Shown: piece by piece, positions 17,526-24,604 of the stretch
Layout: each line of letters starts with the position of its first letter
How positions within the stretch are numbered: position 1 is the stretch's first letter
Virus record (IMG/VR): IMGVR_UViG_3300037104_000092
Location: 1 to 34,331 of that record
From: a virus
Strand: one strand, 5' to 3'
Length of the DNA stretch: 34,331 nt
Program-made: the position numbers and the translations under genes
Notes under the pieces: generated by a model
What the model was told of the DNA's origin: nothing
The model's input: only the letters and a program-made list of their open reading frames with translations
Database searches by the model: none

Positions 17526-18320
17526 TTATTGACGAACTACTTCTATACCACTTTCAAGGAAAGTATTAGCAGAAGAGGCGTTATTAGAGTTGTATGTAAT
17601 TTGAACTAAATTAGCAACAGTAGTGTTGATAGTTCCAAGAGTAGTAGAGTTAATCTTACCAAACTTAATACCAGAGAAATAATTAGTATCTCCCCATACA
17701 GAACCTAACCCCATAAATGTTGCGGAAGCACCAGCGGTTCTAATGGTAATAATACCTTCAAACCAGAAAGGTGCAACTTGTGCCCCAGCGCAACAAGAAG
17801 GTGATACTACACAAACAGGAGTTCCTGCTAATGCAGTAGTTCCAATTCTAACTCTAAAAGTATCTCCGGCAGCTACGGTAGATGTTTTGGTTCCAATTGC
17901 CCAAACTCTCAATACTGTTCCTGCTTGTAATCTATTAGCAGGAAAACTATCTGCTCCAATTAAAGTTTCAGAATTAGCAATTGATGCAGAGGATGTCATC
18001 ATAGATTGATGCGAACCAATTGGTAGAGAACCATATACATTCTTTGCTATTAAACTATTAGTAGCTATTACGCTATCAGCAATCAATTGATTTGTTACAT
18101 AAACACTATCAGCAGATACTAAACCAGTAAAACTTCCAGTAGCTCCAACGTGAGCACTTCCAACTATGGTTCTTGTAGCATAGAAACTATCAGCAGATAC
18201 TAAACCAGTAGAACTTGTATTTGGCGCTGTAAGAAGACCTGTTGCTGTAATATTTACTGCTGTAATAGTATTAGCGGTTATTACATCATTAGCTGGAGCA
18301 GGAACTATTGTATTAGGCAT
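17526..18320 (-). CDS. Repeat-containing structural protein, 264 aa
   Basis: The N-terminal 100 residues carry short Ala/Ser/Thr-rich beta repeats (STGLVSADSFYATRTIVGS, SFTGLVSADSVYVTNQLIADS, VIATNSLIAKNV) like those in phage fibre shafts and head fibres. The C-terminal part (about 110-264) is a beta-rich globular domain with CVVSPSCCAGAQ, resembling the phage tail/head-fibre jelly-roll domains that follow such shafts. It is the first gene after a terminator and a promoter-like motif and heads the portal-scaffold cluster. A head fibre or decoration protein is inferred. Strong site (AAGGAG). Confidence 0.6.
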   Translation of the reverse strand: MPNTIVPAPANDVITANTITAVNITATGLLTAPNTSSTGLVSADSFYATRTIVGSAHVGATGSFTGLVSADSVYVTNQLIADSVIATNSLIAKNVYGSLPIGSHQSMMTSSASIANSETLIGADSFPANRLQAGTVLRVWAIGTKTSTVAAGDTFRVRIGTTALAGTPVCVVSPSCCAGAQVAPFWFEGIITIRTAGASATFMGLGSVWGDTNYFSGIKFGKINSTTLGTINTTVANLVQITYNSNNASSANTFLESGIEVVRQ

Positions 18321-18347
18321 ATTATTTTCTCCTTAATAAGAACTACT

Positions 18348-18366
18348 TAAATATAGTCGTATTATA
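18348..18366 (-). promoter_or_regulatory. TACGACT promoter-like motif at the head-gene operon
   Basis: The minus strand reads TATAATACGACTATATTTA, between the terminator at 18372-18400 and the 264-aa gene. It shares TAATACGACTATAT with the copy at 30313-30329. Its placement after a terminator and before a ribosome binding site makes a promoter the best explanation. Confidence 0.65.
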
Positions 18367-18371
18367 TCTAT

Positions 18372-18400
18372 TAAAAAAGGCATACAGATTTGTATGCCTT
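18372..18400 (-). terminator. Intrinsic terminator before the head operon
   Basis: The 10-bp stem AAGGCATACA/TGTATGCCTT with loop AATC (minus strand) is followed by a T run. It overlaps the stop codon of the chimeric methyltransferase fragment. Confidence 0.82.
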
Positions 18401-18587
18401 AAAAGTTTTCTAACCTTTCTTTACCAAGTTCATAATACTCTTTATTTTTTTCAATTCCTATGAAATTTCTATTAAGCCCCTTACAAGCTATACCAGTAGT
18501 ATTAGAACCACTAAAGGGGTCCAGCTTCATGCTGTGCTCGTGAGTCTGCTTGTGGCCGCATACAGGGCAGCGATAGGTGTAGGTCAT
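18399..18587 (-). pseudogene. Chimera: FmdB-like zinc-ribbon start joined to the methyltransferase C-terminus
   Basis: Residues 1-21 (MTYTYRCPVCGHKQTHEHSM) look like the start of an FmdB-type zinc ribbon and are encoded by GC-rich DNA. From residue 22 the sequence is LDPFSGSNTTGIACKGLNRN FIGIE..., the S-adenosylmethionine-binding motif I (DPFxGxxTT) end of a beta-class DNA methyltransferase, in AT-rich native DNA. The matching N-terminal half with the catalytic SPPY is at 18797-18991. The central, target-recognising part is missing. As it stands this is unlikely to be an active enzyme. Confidence 0.65.
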
Positions 18588-18790
18588 GTGGTAGCCTCGA
18601 ACAGATTATCCCTGTCGGCCATTGGTAGTCTGTCAACGGTTAGCATTCGTATCGTACCCTTTGCCTGCCGAGGGTCATCATAGATTCGTTCCAGAAAGTA
18701 CGGACGGTCAGTACTTGAGGGCAGGGGTCCATACTTCTGCATATCCGACAGCAAATCCATGAAGTCCTCATCATTCATCACGAACACCAT
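18584..18790 (-). CDS. Hypothetical 68-aa ORF in a GC-rich insert
   Basis: Not recognised. The sequence MVFVMNDEDFMDLLSDMQKYG... is acidic and probably helical; MNDEDF is an alternative start. Its DNA is clearly more GC-rich than the phage average and uses codons rare in neighbouring genes. Its stop overlaps the start of the zinc-ribbon chimera, a normal phage gene junction, so this piece probably came as a unit from another phage or element. It interrupts the methyltransferase. Confidence 0.5.
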   Translation of the reverse strand: MVFVMNDEDFMDLLSDMQKYGPLPSSTDRPYFLERIYDDPRQAKGTIRMLTVDRLPMADRDNLFEATT

Positions 18791-18796
18791 GTCAGT

Positions 18797-18991
18797 TCAG
18801 GCTCCCCTTCTTGTTTCACTGAAGACAGCAATAAGCTTATCTAAATACTCTTTGTAGGTTTCTTCTCTACCAAGTTGTTCATTTATTCCATAATCTCTAC
18901 AACTCCAATAAGGAGGTGAGGTTATAGCCATATCAACAGAACCAGATGGTAGAGTAGGAAGTATATTAAAAGCATCACCACAGATAATCAT
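18797..18991 (-). pseudogene. N-terminal fragment of a beta-class DNA methyltransferase
   Basis: Residues 1-62 hold the start of an SPPY-type DNA methyltransferase: MIICGDAFNILPTLPSGSVD (substrate-binding motif region), AITSPPYWSCRDYG (motif IV, catalytic SPPY) and a helix ending LIAVFSETRR. A stop follows two residues later, where base composition changes to GC-rich. Intact members have about 250-350 residues and end in DPFxGxGTT, which here lies about 280 bases downstream in 18399-18587. The fragment alone lacks the cofactor site. Its start overlaps the preceding gene by four bases. Confidence 0.7.
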
Positions 18992-19188
18992 TGTTTATCT
19001 CTATTAATATAACCATCTAAAACATTAAATCCCAAATACATTCCAGTTAAACTTCCACAAATTATTACTATCTCTTTTAGTGGTAGAGGAACCTGTGTCT
19101 TTGATTGCCAGTAGAAAGAGCCTATCATAAATGCTAACCAAAAGATTGTGAATAAGAACTTACGGCTACTCCATCTTGGCTTACTCAT
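18988..19188 (-). CDS. Small membrane protein, possible holin, 66 aa
   Basis: Two hydrophobic segments are visible (about residues 10-28, FLFTIFWLAFMIGSFYW, and 38-56, EIVIICGSLTGMYLGFNVL), with a basic N-terminus (MSKPRWSSRK) and charged C-terminus (NRDKQ). The size and topology match small phage holins, which make membrane holes at lysis, but no endolysin is recognised beside it. The start overlaps the terminase stop and its stop overlaps the methyltransferase start. Confidence 0.55.
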   Translation of the reverse strand: MSKPRWSSRKFLFTIFWLAFMIGSFYWQSKTQVPLPLKEIVIICGSLTGMYLGFNVLDGYINRDKQ

Positions 19189-20948
19189 TTTATCCCCTTT
19201 GATGCGAATATAGGATGATAGGCATAAAGCAAACTATCGCAGAGGTCAGGATGAAATACCAAATCATCTATCTCTCGTGTTAGCTGGTCTTGTTCATCCC
19301 TTGAAAATACTGTGTATAATGCTTCTTCGGCAAAGATGCTATCTGTCTTTAAACTTCCATCTGGTTGCCTTACTGCATGACACTTTAAGTTCCTACTCAA
19401 TACTTCTTCCCTTAATAGTTCTACCTTCTGCTGTTTATTTGTCTTAATAGCATCTACTATGGGTATACCTTCTTTACGGAAATCAATAGCAGTTTTCTGT
19501 CCACCAGTAGCATATTCAGCCCAGACAGCAAAATTCTTACCTATTGTTACCAGCTGTGGTTTAGCATATTGCATTTGAGTAGTGTTTAATGTAGCTGTCA
19601 TTTCCCATCCTGGGTCATTAGGGGCTACTAACTCTTTTCTATCAAATACAGGATTCTTAACTATCTCATTTATTTTATTCTTAATAGCATCTATTAACTC
19701 ATTCCATCCAGTTCTGCTTTTCTTGTATTCACTTATAATAAACCTTAATGGTGAGGAAATACTCCACATTACCATTACGAAAGCATCAGCAGATACAAAT
19801 CCATAGTCCAGTCCAGCAGTAAATCTTATGTCAGTTATAGGTTGAGCATTAACCCAAGCTATTAACTCTTCATTAGTATAATAGTTCTTATCACTTAATC
19901 TATATACCAAAGCATCATCATCATAGGATACTTTACCTAAATACTCTCTTACATAGGCATTACTATTTTCAGTCCAGTTATGTTCTCTTAATACTTGTTC
20001 TAATACAAGTTGATGGTCATTGATATGAGGATTAGAGAAGAGATTCCAATTTAACCTCAATCCAGGCCATCTATTATCTACATTCTCCCAAATCTGTCCC
20101 CAAAGCATACCTCTGGTTCTGGGGCCAGTTCCACTCATCATTAGTGTTCCTTTGGTATCTATTAAGGTAGGCTCTAATATGGATTCAAGGTAGTATTTTA
20201 GAGTTGCGTTATCGTGTGATTGCACTTCATCTATTATTACTAAATCCCAATATGGACCTCTTGCCTTCTCTCTTTCAGCAGAAGAAGCATTACCAGCAAT
20301 GAATAGCTCACTTCCATTAGCCATCTTCATATAACCTTCATTTCTTCTAAATGTCTCTACTGGTATTTTAAGCTTCCAACATAAATCTTTCATATGGTCA
20401 TAAATCAAATCTATTGCTTTTGTTATGGTCAATCCAATATAAAGAACTTTTACTGGCTTTTCACTTATCCTTCTTACTGGTGTATCACTTGCTAACTCTA
20501 CCATAGTGTATATTAGTTTCAACTCATTTACTATGGTTTTACCAGCTCTACGACCACACATTAAATAAATTCTCTTTTCTTTACTTAATAATACCTGCTG
20601 TTGTATATCAAATGCTCTTTTATAGATGCGGAATAATCTATAATCTAAATCATCATCCTTACCTCTATTGAGCCAGTCATCATAATCACTTAAAGTATTT
20701 TGTTGGAATAATAAACCAGATACTAACTCTTGTGCTCTACCCTTACCCTTTGCAGCATCATCTAATAGATTTTCTACTATTGCATCAAATCGGGTTTGGT
20801 CCTTGCCCTTATTATTAGTTCTTTCCTTTAATGCTTGAATTAAACCTTCTTGTATTTGTCTTTTAGCTGATTCTGTGCCAGGTGGTCTTCCATGAGGATT
20901 ACTAACAACACCAGGTTGAAATCTCCAAGGTTTTTTTACTTCTTCCAT
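19185..20948 (-). CDS. terL: Terminase large subunit with N-terminal DUF5681-like segment, 587 aa
   Basis: ATPase-nuclease that packages DNA through the portal. Walker A is GRRAGKT (residues 132-138), Walker B LVIIDE (236-241), coupling motif SGTG (272-275), and the nuclease domain starts at GLDYG (D381), with further acidic residues near the C-terminus (IDDLVFHPDLCDSLLYAY). Residues 9-30 (RFQPGVVSNPHGRPPGTESAKR) match the start of DUF5681-type segments, often found in small terminase-like proteins. No separate small subunit is obvious, so its DNA-recognition role may be fused here. Length is above the typical 450-550, consistent with the extension. Confidence 0.93.
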   Translation of the reverse strand: MEEVKKPWRFQPGVVSNPHGRPPGTESAKRQIQEGLIQALKERTNNKGKDQTRFDAIVENLLDDAAKGKGRAQELVSGLLFQQNTLSDYDDWLNRGKDDDLDYRLFRIYKRAFDIQQQVLLSKEKRIYLMCGRRAGKTIVNELKLIYTMVELASDTPVRRISEKPVKVLYIGLTITKAIDLIYDHMKDLCWKLKIPVETFRRNEGYMKMANGSELFIAGNASSAEREKARGPYWDLVIIDEVQSHDNATLKYYLESILEPTLIDTKGTLMMSGTGPRTRGMLWGQIWENVDNRWPGLRLNWNLFSNPHINDHQLVLEQVLREHNWTENSNAYVREYLGKVSYDDDALVYRLSDKNYYTNEELIAWVNAQPITDIRFTAGLDYGFVSADAFVMVMWSISSPLRFIISEYKKSRTGWNELIDAIKNKINEIVKNPVFDRKELVAPNDPGWEMTATLNTTQMQYAKPQLVTIGKNFAVWAEYATGGQKTAIDFRKEGIPIVDAIKTNKQQKVELLREEVLSRNLKCHAVRQPDGSLKTDSIFAEEALYTVFSRDEQDQLTREIDDLVFHPDLCDSLLYAYHPIFASKGIK

Positions 20949-20963
20949 ATATATTTCCCTTTA

Positions 20964-21110
20964 TTACTTATCAAAAATATCAGTTTCTAATGCTAATTTG
21001 ATTAAAGCTTGAATAAATGCTGATATATTAAAATCATTAGAGATATTAGATATTTCGTGTAGTTGGTCATAAAGGTAGTCATCAATAGTTATATTTAACC
21101 GCTTCTTCAT
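20964..21110 (-). CDS. Ribbon-helix-helix (CopG-like) DNA-binding protein, 48 aa
   Basis: A short ORF, ATG at 21110 and TAA at 20964. MKKRLNITIDDYLYDQLHEI has the beta-strand (RLNITID) and first helix of a ribbon-helix-helix protein, and NISAFIQALIKLALE is the second helix with the turn at ISNDFN. Such proteins are dimeric repressors or terminase small-subunit-like DNA binders. It is translationally coupled to the preceding gene by an ATGA overlap and lies just before terL, so a role as small terminase or as a regulator of packaging genes is possible. Confidence 0.72.
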   Translation of the reverse strand: MKKRLNITIDDYLYDQLHEISNISNDFNISAFIQALIKLALETDIFDK

Positions 21111-21304
21111 TTCCAATAACTCAATTTAACATTACAAATATAGTTATTTCTACTTGATGCTATACCCATACAGGATATAACAAAATTCCTATCTATTTTT
21201 CTTTTTTCATTAAAATACCTATACGTAAATGGTATATTATTAGTAGAATCTAATAAAACCTGATGATTTTTAGTATGAATTGCTATCTTTCTTTTTATTA
21301 CCAT
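21107..21304 (-). CDS. Hypothetical protein, 65 aa
   Basis: Not recognised. The sequence is basic (MVIKRKIAIHTKNHQVLLD..., YFNEKRKIDRNF) and predicted mostly beta, with CMGIASSRNNYICNVKLSYW at the end. It overlaps the stop of the preceding gene and the start of the ribbon-helix-helix gene by a few bases, so it belongs to the same tightly coupled leftward operon. Confidence 0.55.
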   Translation of the reverse strand: MVIKRKIAIHTKNHQVLLDSTNNIPFTYRYFNEKRKIDRNFVISCMGIASSRNNYICNVKLSYWK

Positions 21305-21594
21305 TTAGATATACCTCTAAATAATCCACCTGACATTCCAACGTTTTGATGTTGAGTTTGACCAGTATTTTTATATTGATTTTGACCAGCTATTTGATTA
21401 GCTATTGAAGAGTTTCTAAATATAATATTACAACCAGTAGATGCATAATACGCTTTATAGAAATTCAATAGATTACTATTTTCTGGCCATAACTCATTAA
21501 ATACTTCATTTTGTATTTCTCCTGCCCTTAATGGACCAGGAGCAAATAATTTAGCTAAAATATATATTCTGTTTAATGTATAAAACTTTTTCAT
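21298..21594 (-). CDS. Hypothetical protein, 98 aa
   Basis: Not recognised. The N-terminal half is helical (YTLNRIYILAKLFAPGPLRAGEI, NEVFNELWPENSNLLNFYKAYY). The C-terminal 40 residues are Gln/Asn/Gly-rich (AGQNQYKNTGQTQHQNVGM), likely disordered. It overlaps its neighbours on both sides by four and seven bases. Confidence 0.55.
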   Translation of the reverse strand: MKKFYTLNRIYILAKLFAPGPLRAGEIQNEVFNELWPENSNLLNFYKAYYASTGCNIIFRNSSIANQIAGQNQYKNTGQTQHQNVGMSGGLFRGISKW

Positions 21595-21815
21595 TGTATC
21601 CCCATTACATCCTTAAATCTCTCCCAACCCTTCTTCTCTATCTGCTTCTCTGCTTCCTCTGTTGTTAGGTTGTAATCTGGGACAGGAATATTAGTTGGTT
21701 TTTTTACACCAGTTAACATATAAGATTGATATTTGTATATAAATTTTTTATATTTTGGAAATTTCTTTGCTAACTTTGTTAAAAAGTGATATACTTTTAG
21801 TGTATATTTATTCAT
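21591..21815 (-). CDS. Basic helical hypothetical protein, 74 aa
   Basis: Not recognised. The start at 21815 (MNKYTLKVYHFLTKLAKKF) is preferred over 21848 because GGAAGGA lies about ten bases upstream and the ATG overlaps the previous stop. The N-terminal half is Lys/Tyr-rich and helical; the C-terminal half is acidic-amphipathic (TTEEAEKQIEKKGWERFKDVM). Confidence 0.55.
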   Translation of the reverse strand: MNKYTLKVYHFLTKLAKKFPKYKKFIYKYQSYMLTGVKKPTNIPVPDYNLTTEEAEKQIEKKGWERFKDVMGIQ

Positions 21816-21933
21816 TGAATATAAATCCTTCCATAAATTTTTTATCATAATTACTTAATGCTGAACCTAACATAAATGAAGAATACATAATAGAAAATTG
21901 TGTAGGATCATGAAATAGAGTTATTAAATCCAT
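21808..21933 (-). CDS. Hypothetical short protein, 41 aa
   Basis: Starts at 21933 (MDLITLFHDPTQFSIMYSSF), where ATG shares one base with the stop of the sigma-like gene. A longer open frame to 22014 is possible but would overlap that gene by about 80 bases. The sequence has a moderately hydrophobic middle (FSIMYSSFMLGSAL). No family recognised. Confidence 0.45.
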   Translation of the reverse strand: MDLITLFHDPTQFSIMYSSFMLGSALSNYDKKFMEGFIFNE

Positions 21934-22541
21934 TATTTTACTTTTCTCATTAGATATTCTGGGTGTAGAAGTTTGTAAATCCTGTGTAATAGCACTGCTC
22001 TGTCGTATATCCATCTTTTTCCTTTTATTTTCTCTATTCTCTTAATAGCTATTCCGTAGCTTTTGTATCTATTTAATATAAAAATAATAGTTTTTTCCTC
22101 TTTGCTTAACTCCTCAAACTCTTCCATTATCTCTATTTTATCTAATAACTCTTTATTAGGTAATTCCTCTATAATTTCTGTGGATACCTCTATAAACTCT
22201 TTTCTATTTCTAACATATCTCTTGTCTCCATTATAAAATAAGGACTTCTTTGCTTGGTAATCTAAAATTTTGTTAAAATTCTTAATTACATAAATGCTAT
22301 CTCCTCCTCTACTAATTCTTCTATTCTTCTTATCACCTTTATATCTCTCTAATAAATCCATTACTCCATCATTACATCTATCATTTAAGTCATTTTGATA
22401 AAGCACTCTGTAATTTTTTATTAGTTTACATAACCTAATACGCATAATATGATAACAAACTTGATAAAGTTGTGTAAATGCCTTACTATCTCCTCCTAGA
22501 TACCTCCTTTGGGCGTCTCTTGCCTCTTCCTCTAATAACAT
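21933..22541 (-). CDS. Putative sigma-like transcription factor, 202 aa
   Basis: The protein is helical and basic. Residues 17-70 (GDSKAFTQLYQVCYHIMRIR, then DLNDRCNDGVMDLLERYKGDK) resemble sigma-70 region 2.1-2.2, including the acidic-then-hydrophobic helix DLND..NDGVMDLLERY that in sigma factors contacts RNA polymerase. Residues 82-105 (SIYVIKNFNKILDYQAKKSL) fit regions 2.3-2.4. The C-terminal part (about 140-195) has a helix-turn-helix-like arrangement (LSKEEKTIIFILNRYKSYGI, IKRIEKIKGKRWIYDRAVLL) in the place of region 4. Similarity is by pattern, not identity. If correct, it could direct host polymerase to the TACGACT motifs before structural genes. A phage DNA-binding or recombination protein is the alternative. 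Confidence 0.5.
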   Translation of the reverse strand: MLLEEEARDAQRRYLGGDSKAFTQLYQVCYHIMRIRLCKLIKNYRVLYQNDLNDRCNDGVMDLLERYKGDKKNRRISRGGDSIYVIKNFNKILDYQAKKSLFYNGDKRYVRNRKEFIEVSTEIIEELPNKELLDKIEIMEEFEELSKEEKTIIFILNRYKSYGIAIKRIEKIKGKRWIYDRAVLLHRIYKLLHPEYLMRKVK

Positions 22542-22547
22542 TACTTT

Positions 22548-22865
22548 TTAACATTCACTCTTATCTATTTTTCTATTACAAGGTAATGGATTATTAGAAA
22601 ATTCAATTGGCCTATCATCACCTAATCTTTTAGATATAAAACACCATTTTCCTGTAGGTGTATGGGCGAATAAAGAAATTCTTATCTTAAATCCTACTCT
22701 ATCCAAAGGTAAATCTACTACACTCCAATGAAATCCTGTAGCATCAGGCCATCTCTCTAATAAAACTTTTTCCATATATTTAGCATCTGGTAGTTCATAC
22801 TTCTTTAATAAGGCATAAACATGCTGACAATTAGCAGAATTACTATTTGATTTTGGGACTGGCAT
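22548..22865 (-). CDS. Hypothetical protein, 105 aa
   Basis: Not recognised. Probably alpha/beta: N-terminal helices (CQHVYALLKKYELPDAKYMEKVLLERW), then beta strands (FHWSVVDLPLDRVGFKIRISLFAHTP, KWCFISKRLG) and a Cys-containing tail (LPCNRKIDKSEC). Good site (AAGGAG) before the start, which overlaps the preceding gene. Confidence 0.55.
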   Translation of the reverse strand: MPVPKSNSNSANCQHVYALLKKYELPDAKYMEKVLLERWPDATGFHWSVVDLPLDRVGFKIRISLFAHTPTGKWCFISKRLGDDRPIEFSNNPLPCNRKIDKSEC

Positions 22866-23055
22866 TCTTTATTCTCCTTGGAATACGAACTTCCTTTGCA
22901 TAGTAAAGAAAGTCAAGCAAATCTGCTGAAATTTCTTCCTTAACCTTTTCCTCATCACCAAATAGAATTTTATACCTTTTTTCTGTGAAAACCTTGGAAA
23001 TGAGGAAAATCTTTAACTTACTTAATAAATATTCTTCTGTTAAATGTTTATGCAT
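22843..23055 (-). CDS. Hypothetical basic protein, 70 aa
   Basis: Not recognised. Helical, Lys/Glu-rich (LTEEYLLSKLKIFLISKVFT, GDEEKVKEEISADLLDFLYY) with a basic tail (RIPRRIKNASPKIK). It overlaps the preceding 55-aa ORF by eight bases and the following gene by 23. Confidence 0.55.
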   Translation of the reverse strand: MHKHLTEEYLLSKLKIFLISKVFTEKRYKILFGDEEKVKEEISADLLDFLYYAKEVRIPRRIKNASPKIK

Positions 23056-23215
23056 CTGCTAATAATCTTTTACCTAAAGAATACTCCGTAAAAACCTTTT
23101 GAATAACATTTTCTAATGTTGCCTGTCCTTGTAGTTTAGCACCATACTCAAAGAACTTTTGTATCTCTGACATGATTTTTTCTTCAACTCCAGGTTTGTA
23201 TCTCAATGATTTCAT
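23048..23215 (-). CDS. Small hypothetical protein, 55 aa
   Basis: A short gene with ATG at 23215, TAA at 23048 and AAAGGA upstream. The product (MKSLRYKPGVEEKIMSEIQK...) is amphipathic helical with LENVIQKVFTEYSLGKRLL near the end. It fills an otherwise empty gap in a tightly packed operon and its stop overlaps the next start, which supports it as real. Function unknown. Confidence 0.6.
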   Translation of the reverse strand: MKSLRYKPGVEEKIMSEIQKFFEYGAKLQGQATLENVIQKVFTEYSLGKRLLADA

Positions 23216-23232
23216 AATAATTTCATATCCTT

Positions 23233-23871
23233 TTACGGAATTGGTTGATTGCGTTTGACTACAACCCGTTTTGGCTTGTCTACGGGCAATTTAGCAGGCA
23301 CTTCTTCTATTGAAATTCCTTTTTGTTTTGGCTTTCTTATGCTTCTTATCTCTTGGTTATTAGCCATCTTTTCATTGTTTAAAGCAACAGGATGCTTACC
23401 ACAGGTGGGACACGCCACTATGGTTTCTTCTTCTGGGATATCAAATTCCCATACATGTCCATTCTTACACTCAAATACTACTTTTGGCATTATTTCTGCC
23501 TCCTTCAATTTTTCATAAAATCTTTTATCATTTTCTATCTCATACTTTTTTATCAAATAAACCATTTCCTCTTTAATCAGTTGTTCTACCAATATCCCTT
23601 CTTTTTTAGCCCAATAGAATAAATTCCAGTATTCATCATAACTAAAACCTAATTTAAAGTTAGTTCTTGGAACACCTCTATGGCTAAGATTAAGTATATC
23701 AATTTTTTTTTCTTTATTTATCTCATCTAACCTCTTCTGTTGTTCAAGGGATTTACTATATTTGTAATTACAAATTTTACATACCCCAGCATAACCATCT
23801 AAACTATCATTTCTTTTGTAAAAAAAAGTAATTTCTTTTTCTATTTTGCATTTACTACAAATCTTCTTCAT
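23233..23871 (-). CDS. Protein with two zinc-binding clusters, about 212 aa
   Basis: Residues 4-41 have CSKCKIEKEITFFYKRNDSLDGYAGVCKIC-type spacing (C-x2-C, Phe-Tyr, DG, C-x2-C), the zinc module seen beside endonuclease VII-like and HNH proteins. A second cluster near 135-160 (FECKNGHVWEFDIPEEE, then CPTCGK) is a zinc ribbon. The middle is helical and charged; the C-terminus is Pro/Lys-rich and basic. MKKICSK at 23871 is chosen; 23880 is an in-frame alternative. Catalytic residues of an HNH nuclease are not evident, so a nucleic acid-binding role is the safest call. Confidence 0.6.
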   Translation of the reverse strand: MKKICSKCKIEKEITFFYKRNDSLDGYAGVCKICNYKYSKSLEQQKRLDEINKEKKIDILNLSHRGVPRTNFKLGFSYDEYWNLFYWAKKEGILVEQLIKEEMVYLIKKYEIENDKRFYEKLKEAEIMPKVVFECKNGHVWEFDIPEEETIVACPTCGKHPVALNNEKMANNQEIRSIRKPKQKGISIEEVPAKLPVDKPKRVVVKRNQPIP

Positions 23872-24376
23872 AACTATCATTTATGTAGAATACTGGAAAT
23901 GCTCTCATTATTTCTACTTCTTTCATTGGAACTATAACACTTGTGGTTGAAAAGTTTTTATCCTTGCTTACTTCTGTATGAAAGAAATGAGGAAGGAGAT
24001 TACCTGTATTCACCCACCAACTCTTTAATTGCTGTAAATAGAAGGTATTAACTTCCATCCTGTTCTCTAATACAAATACCTGTATAAGAAGAGTTGCTGA
24101 ACTCTTTAATAACCATCCCTCTGTTTCTTTTTCGTTATCAAATATTTTTATATTGGAATGAAGTTCAAGTAGGAGATTAGATGTTAATCTTCTACCAAAT
24201 ATAATCTTTGTTTTTACTATTTCACCCTTATCTGTATAGCAAACTCTGTTAAATTGTTGCATATACTTTAATGCCTCTGGTGGTTCCCAAGTTTCTATAA
24301 AGTATTTCTCCAAAAACGGAGTTAATCTAATCATTTGTTTTTGGTGCCAATTCATATCCTTCCTAATATCATTCAT
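23855..24376 (-). CDS. Hypothetical protein, 173 aa, first gene of the leftward arm
   Basis: Not recognised. It is mixed alpha/beta with an aromatic-rich opening (MNWHQKQMIRLTPFLEKYFI) and segments such as KTKIIFGRRLTSNLLLELHS and FYLQQLKSWWVNTGNLLPHFF; no signal peptide or membrane segment. AGGAG lies just upstream of ATG at 24376. As the first gene leftward from the divergent control region it is probably expressed early. Confidence 0.6.
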   Translation of the reverse strand: MNDIRKDMNWHQKQMIRLTPFLEKYFIETWEPPEALKYMQQFNRVCYTDKGEIVKTKIIFGRRLTSNLLLELHSNIKIFDNEKETEGWLLKSSATLLIQVFVLENRMEVNTFYLQQLKSWWVNTGNLLPHFFHTEVSKDKNFSTTSVIVPMKEVEIMRAFPVFYINDSYEEDL

Positions 24377-24481
24377 TTTATTACTCCTGATATTATCTTT
24401 CCATAACCCAAAAATGACACTTTTTATTGATTTTTATGTAAAAATAACGCATATATTTTATTGAGAGTTGTAAAGATACAT

Positions 24482-24591
24482 TTGATTGTTTGTGCGGCAA
24501 TCAAGACAAGATGGAGTGATAAGGGGGATAAAACCCCCATAAAACTAGGACGCCTTGAATAGAACGCACTACTATTCAGGGCGTTTTTTTT
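24482..24591 (+). ncRNA. Structured leader RNA with attenuator before the initiator gene
   Basis: Three consecutive hairpins are visible on the plus strand: TTGATTG/CAATCAA (24482-24504), GGGGG/CCCCC (24523-24538), and a long terminator stem (24550-24591). The last ends immediately before the ribosome binding site of the initiator gene. This could be a short regulatory RNA or an attenuated leader that controls replication-gene expression. No riboswitch class is recognised. Confidence 0.45.
24550..24591 (+). terminator. Intrinsic terminator/attenuator just upstream of the initiator gene
   Basis: The 13-bp stem ACGCCTTGAATAG/CTATTCAGGGCGT, with one wobble pair and a 9-nt loop, is followed by eight T. 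The ribosome binding site TGGAG starts right after the T run, so transcription from any upstream promoter must pass this hairpin to express 24605-25387. Confidence 0.85.
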
Positions 24592-24604
24592 GGAGATAAA
24601 GTAA

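Larger units (their letters stand above)
24377..24604. promoter_or_regulatory. Divergent control region between the two transcription arms
   Basis: The 228 non-coding bases separate all leftward genes from the rightward arm. On the plus strand the AT-rich stretch 24421-24460 holds TTGATT (24427-24432) and TATATT (24452-24457), promoter-like but 19 bases apart. On the minus strand TAATAT lies shortly before the 24376 gene. Three hairpins follow on the plus side (24482-24591). Confidence 0.6.

Noticed and set aside
23249-23622. Plus-strand frames opposite the zinc-cluster gene
   Set aside because: Antisense to a gene with two clear cysteine clusters; no independent support.
24477-24484. Bacteroidota-type -7 promoter element (TACATTTG)
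   Set aside because: No properly spaced upstream element was found, and strong Shine-Dalgarno sites plus a sigma-70 promoter elsewhere argue against that promoter type.
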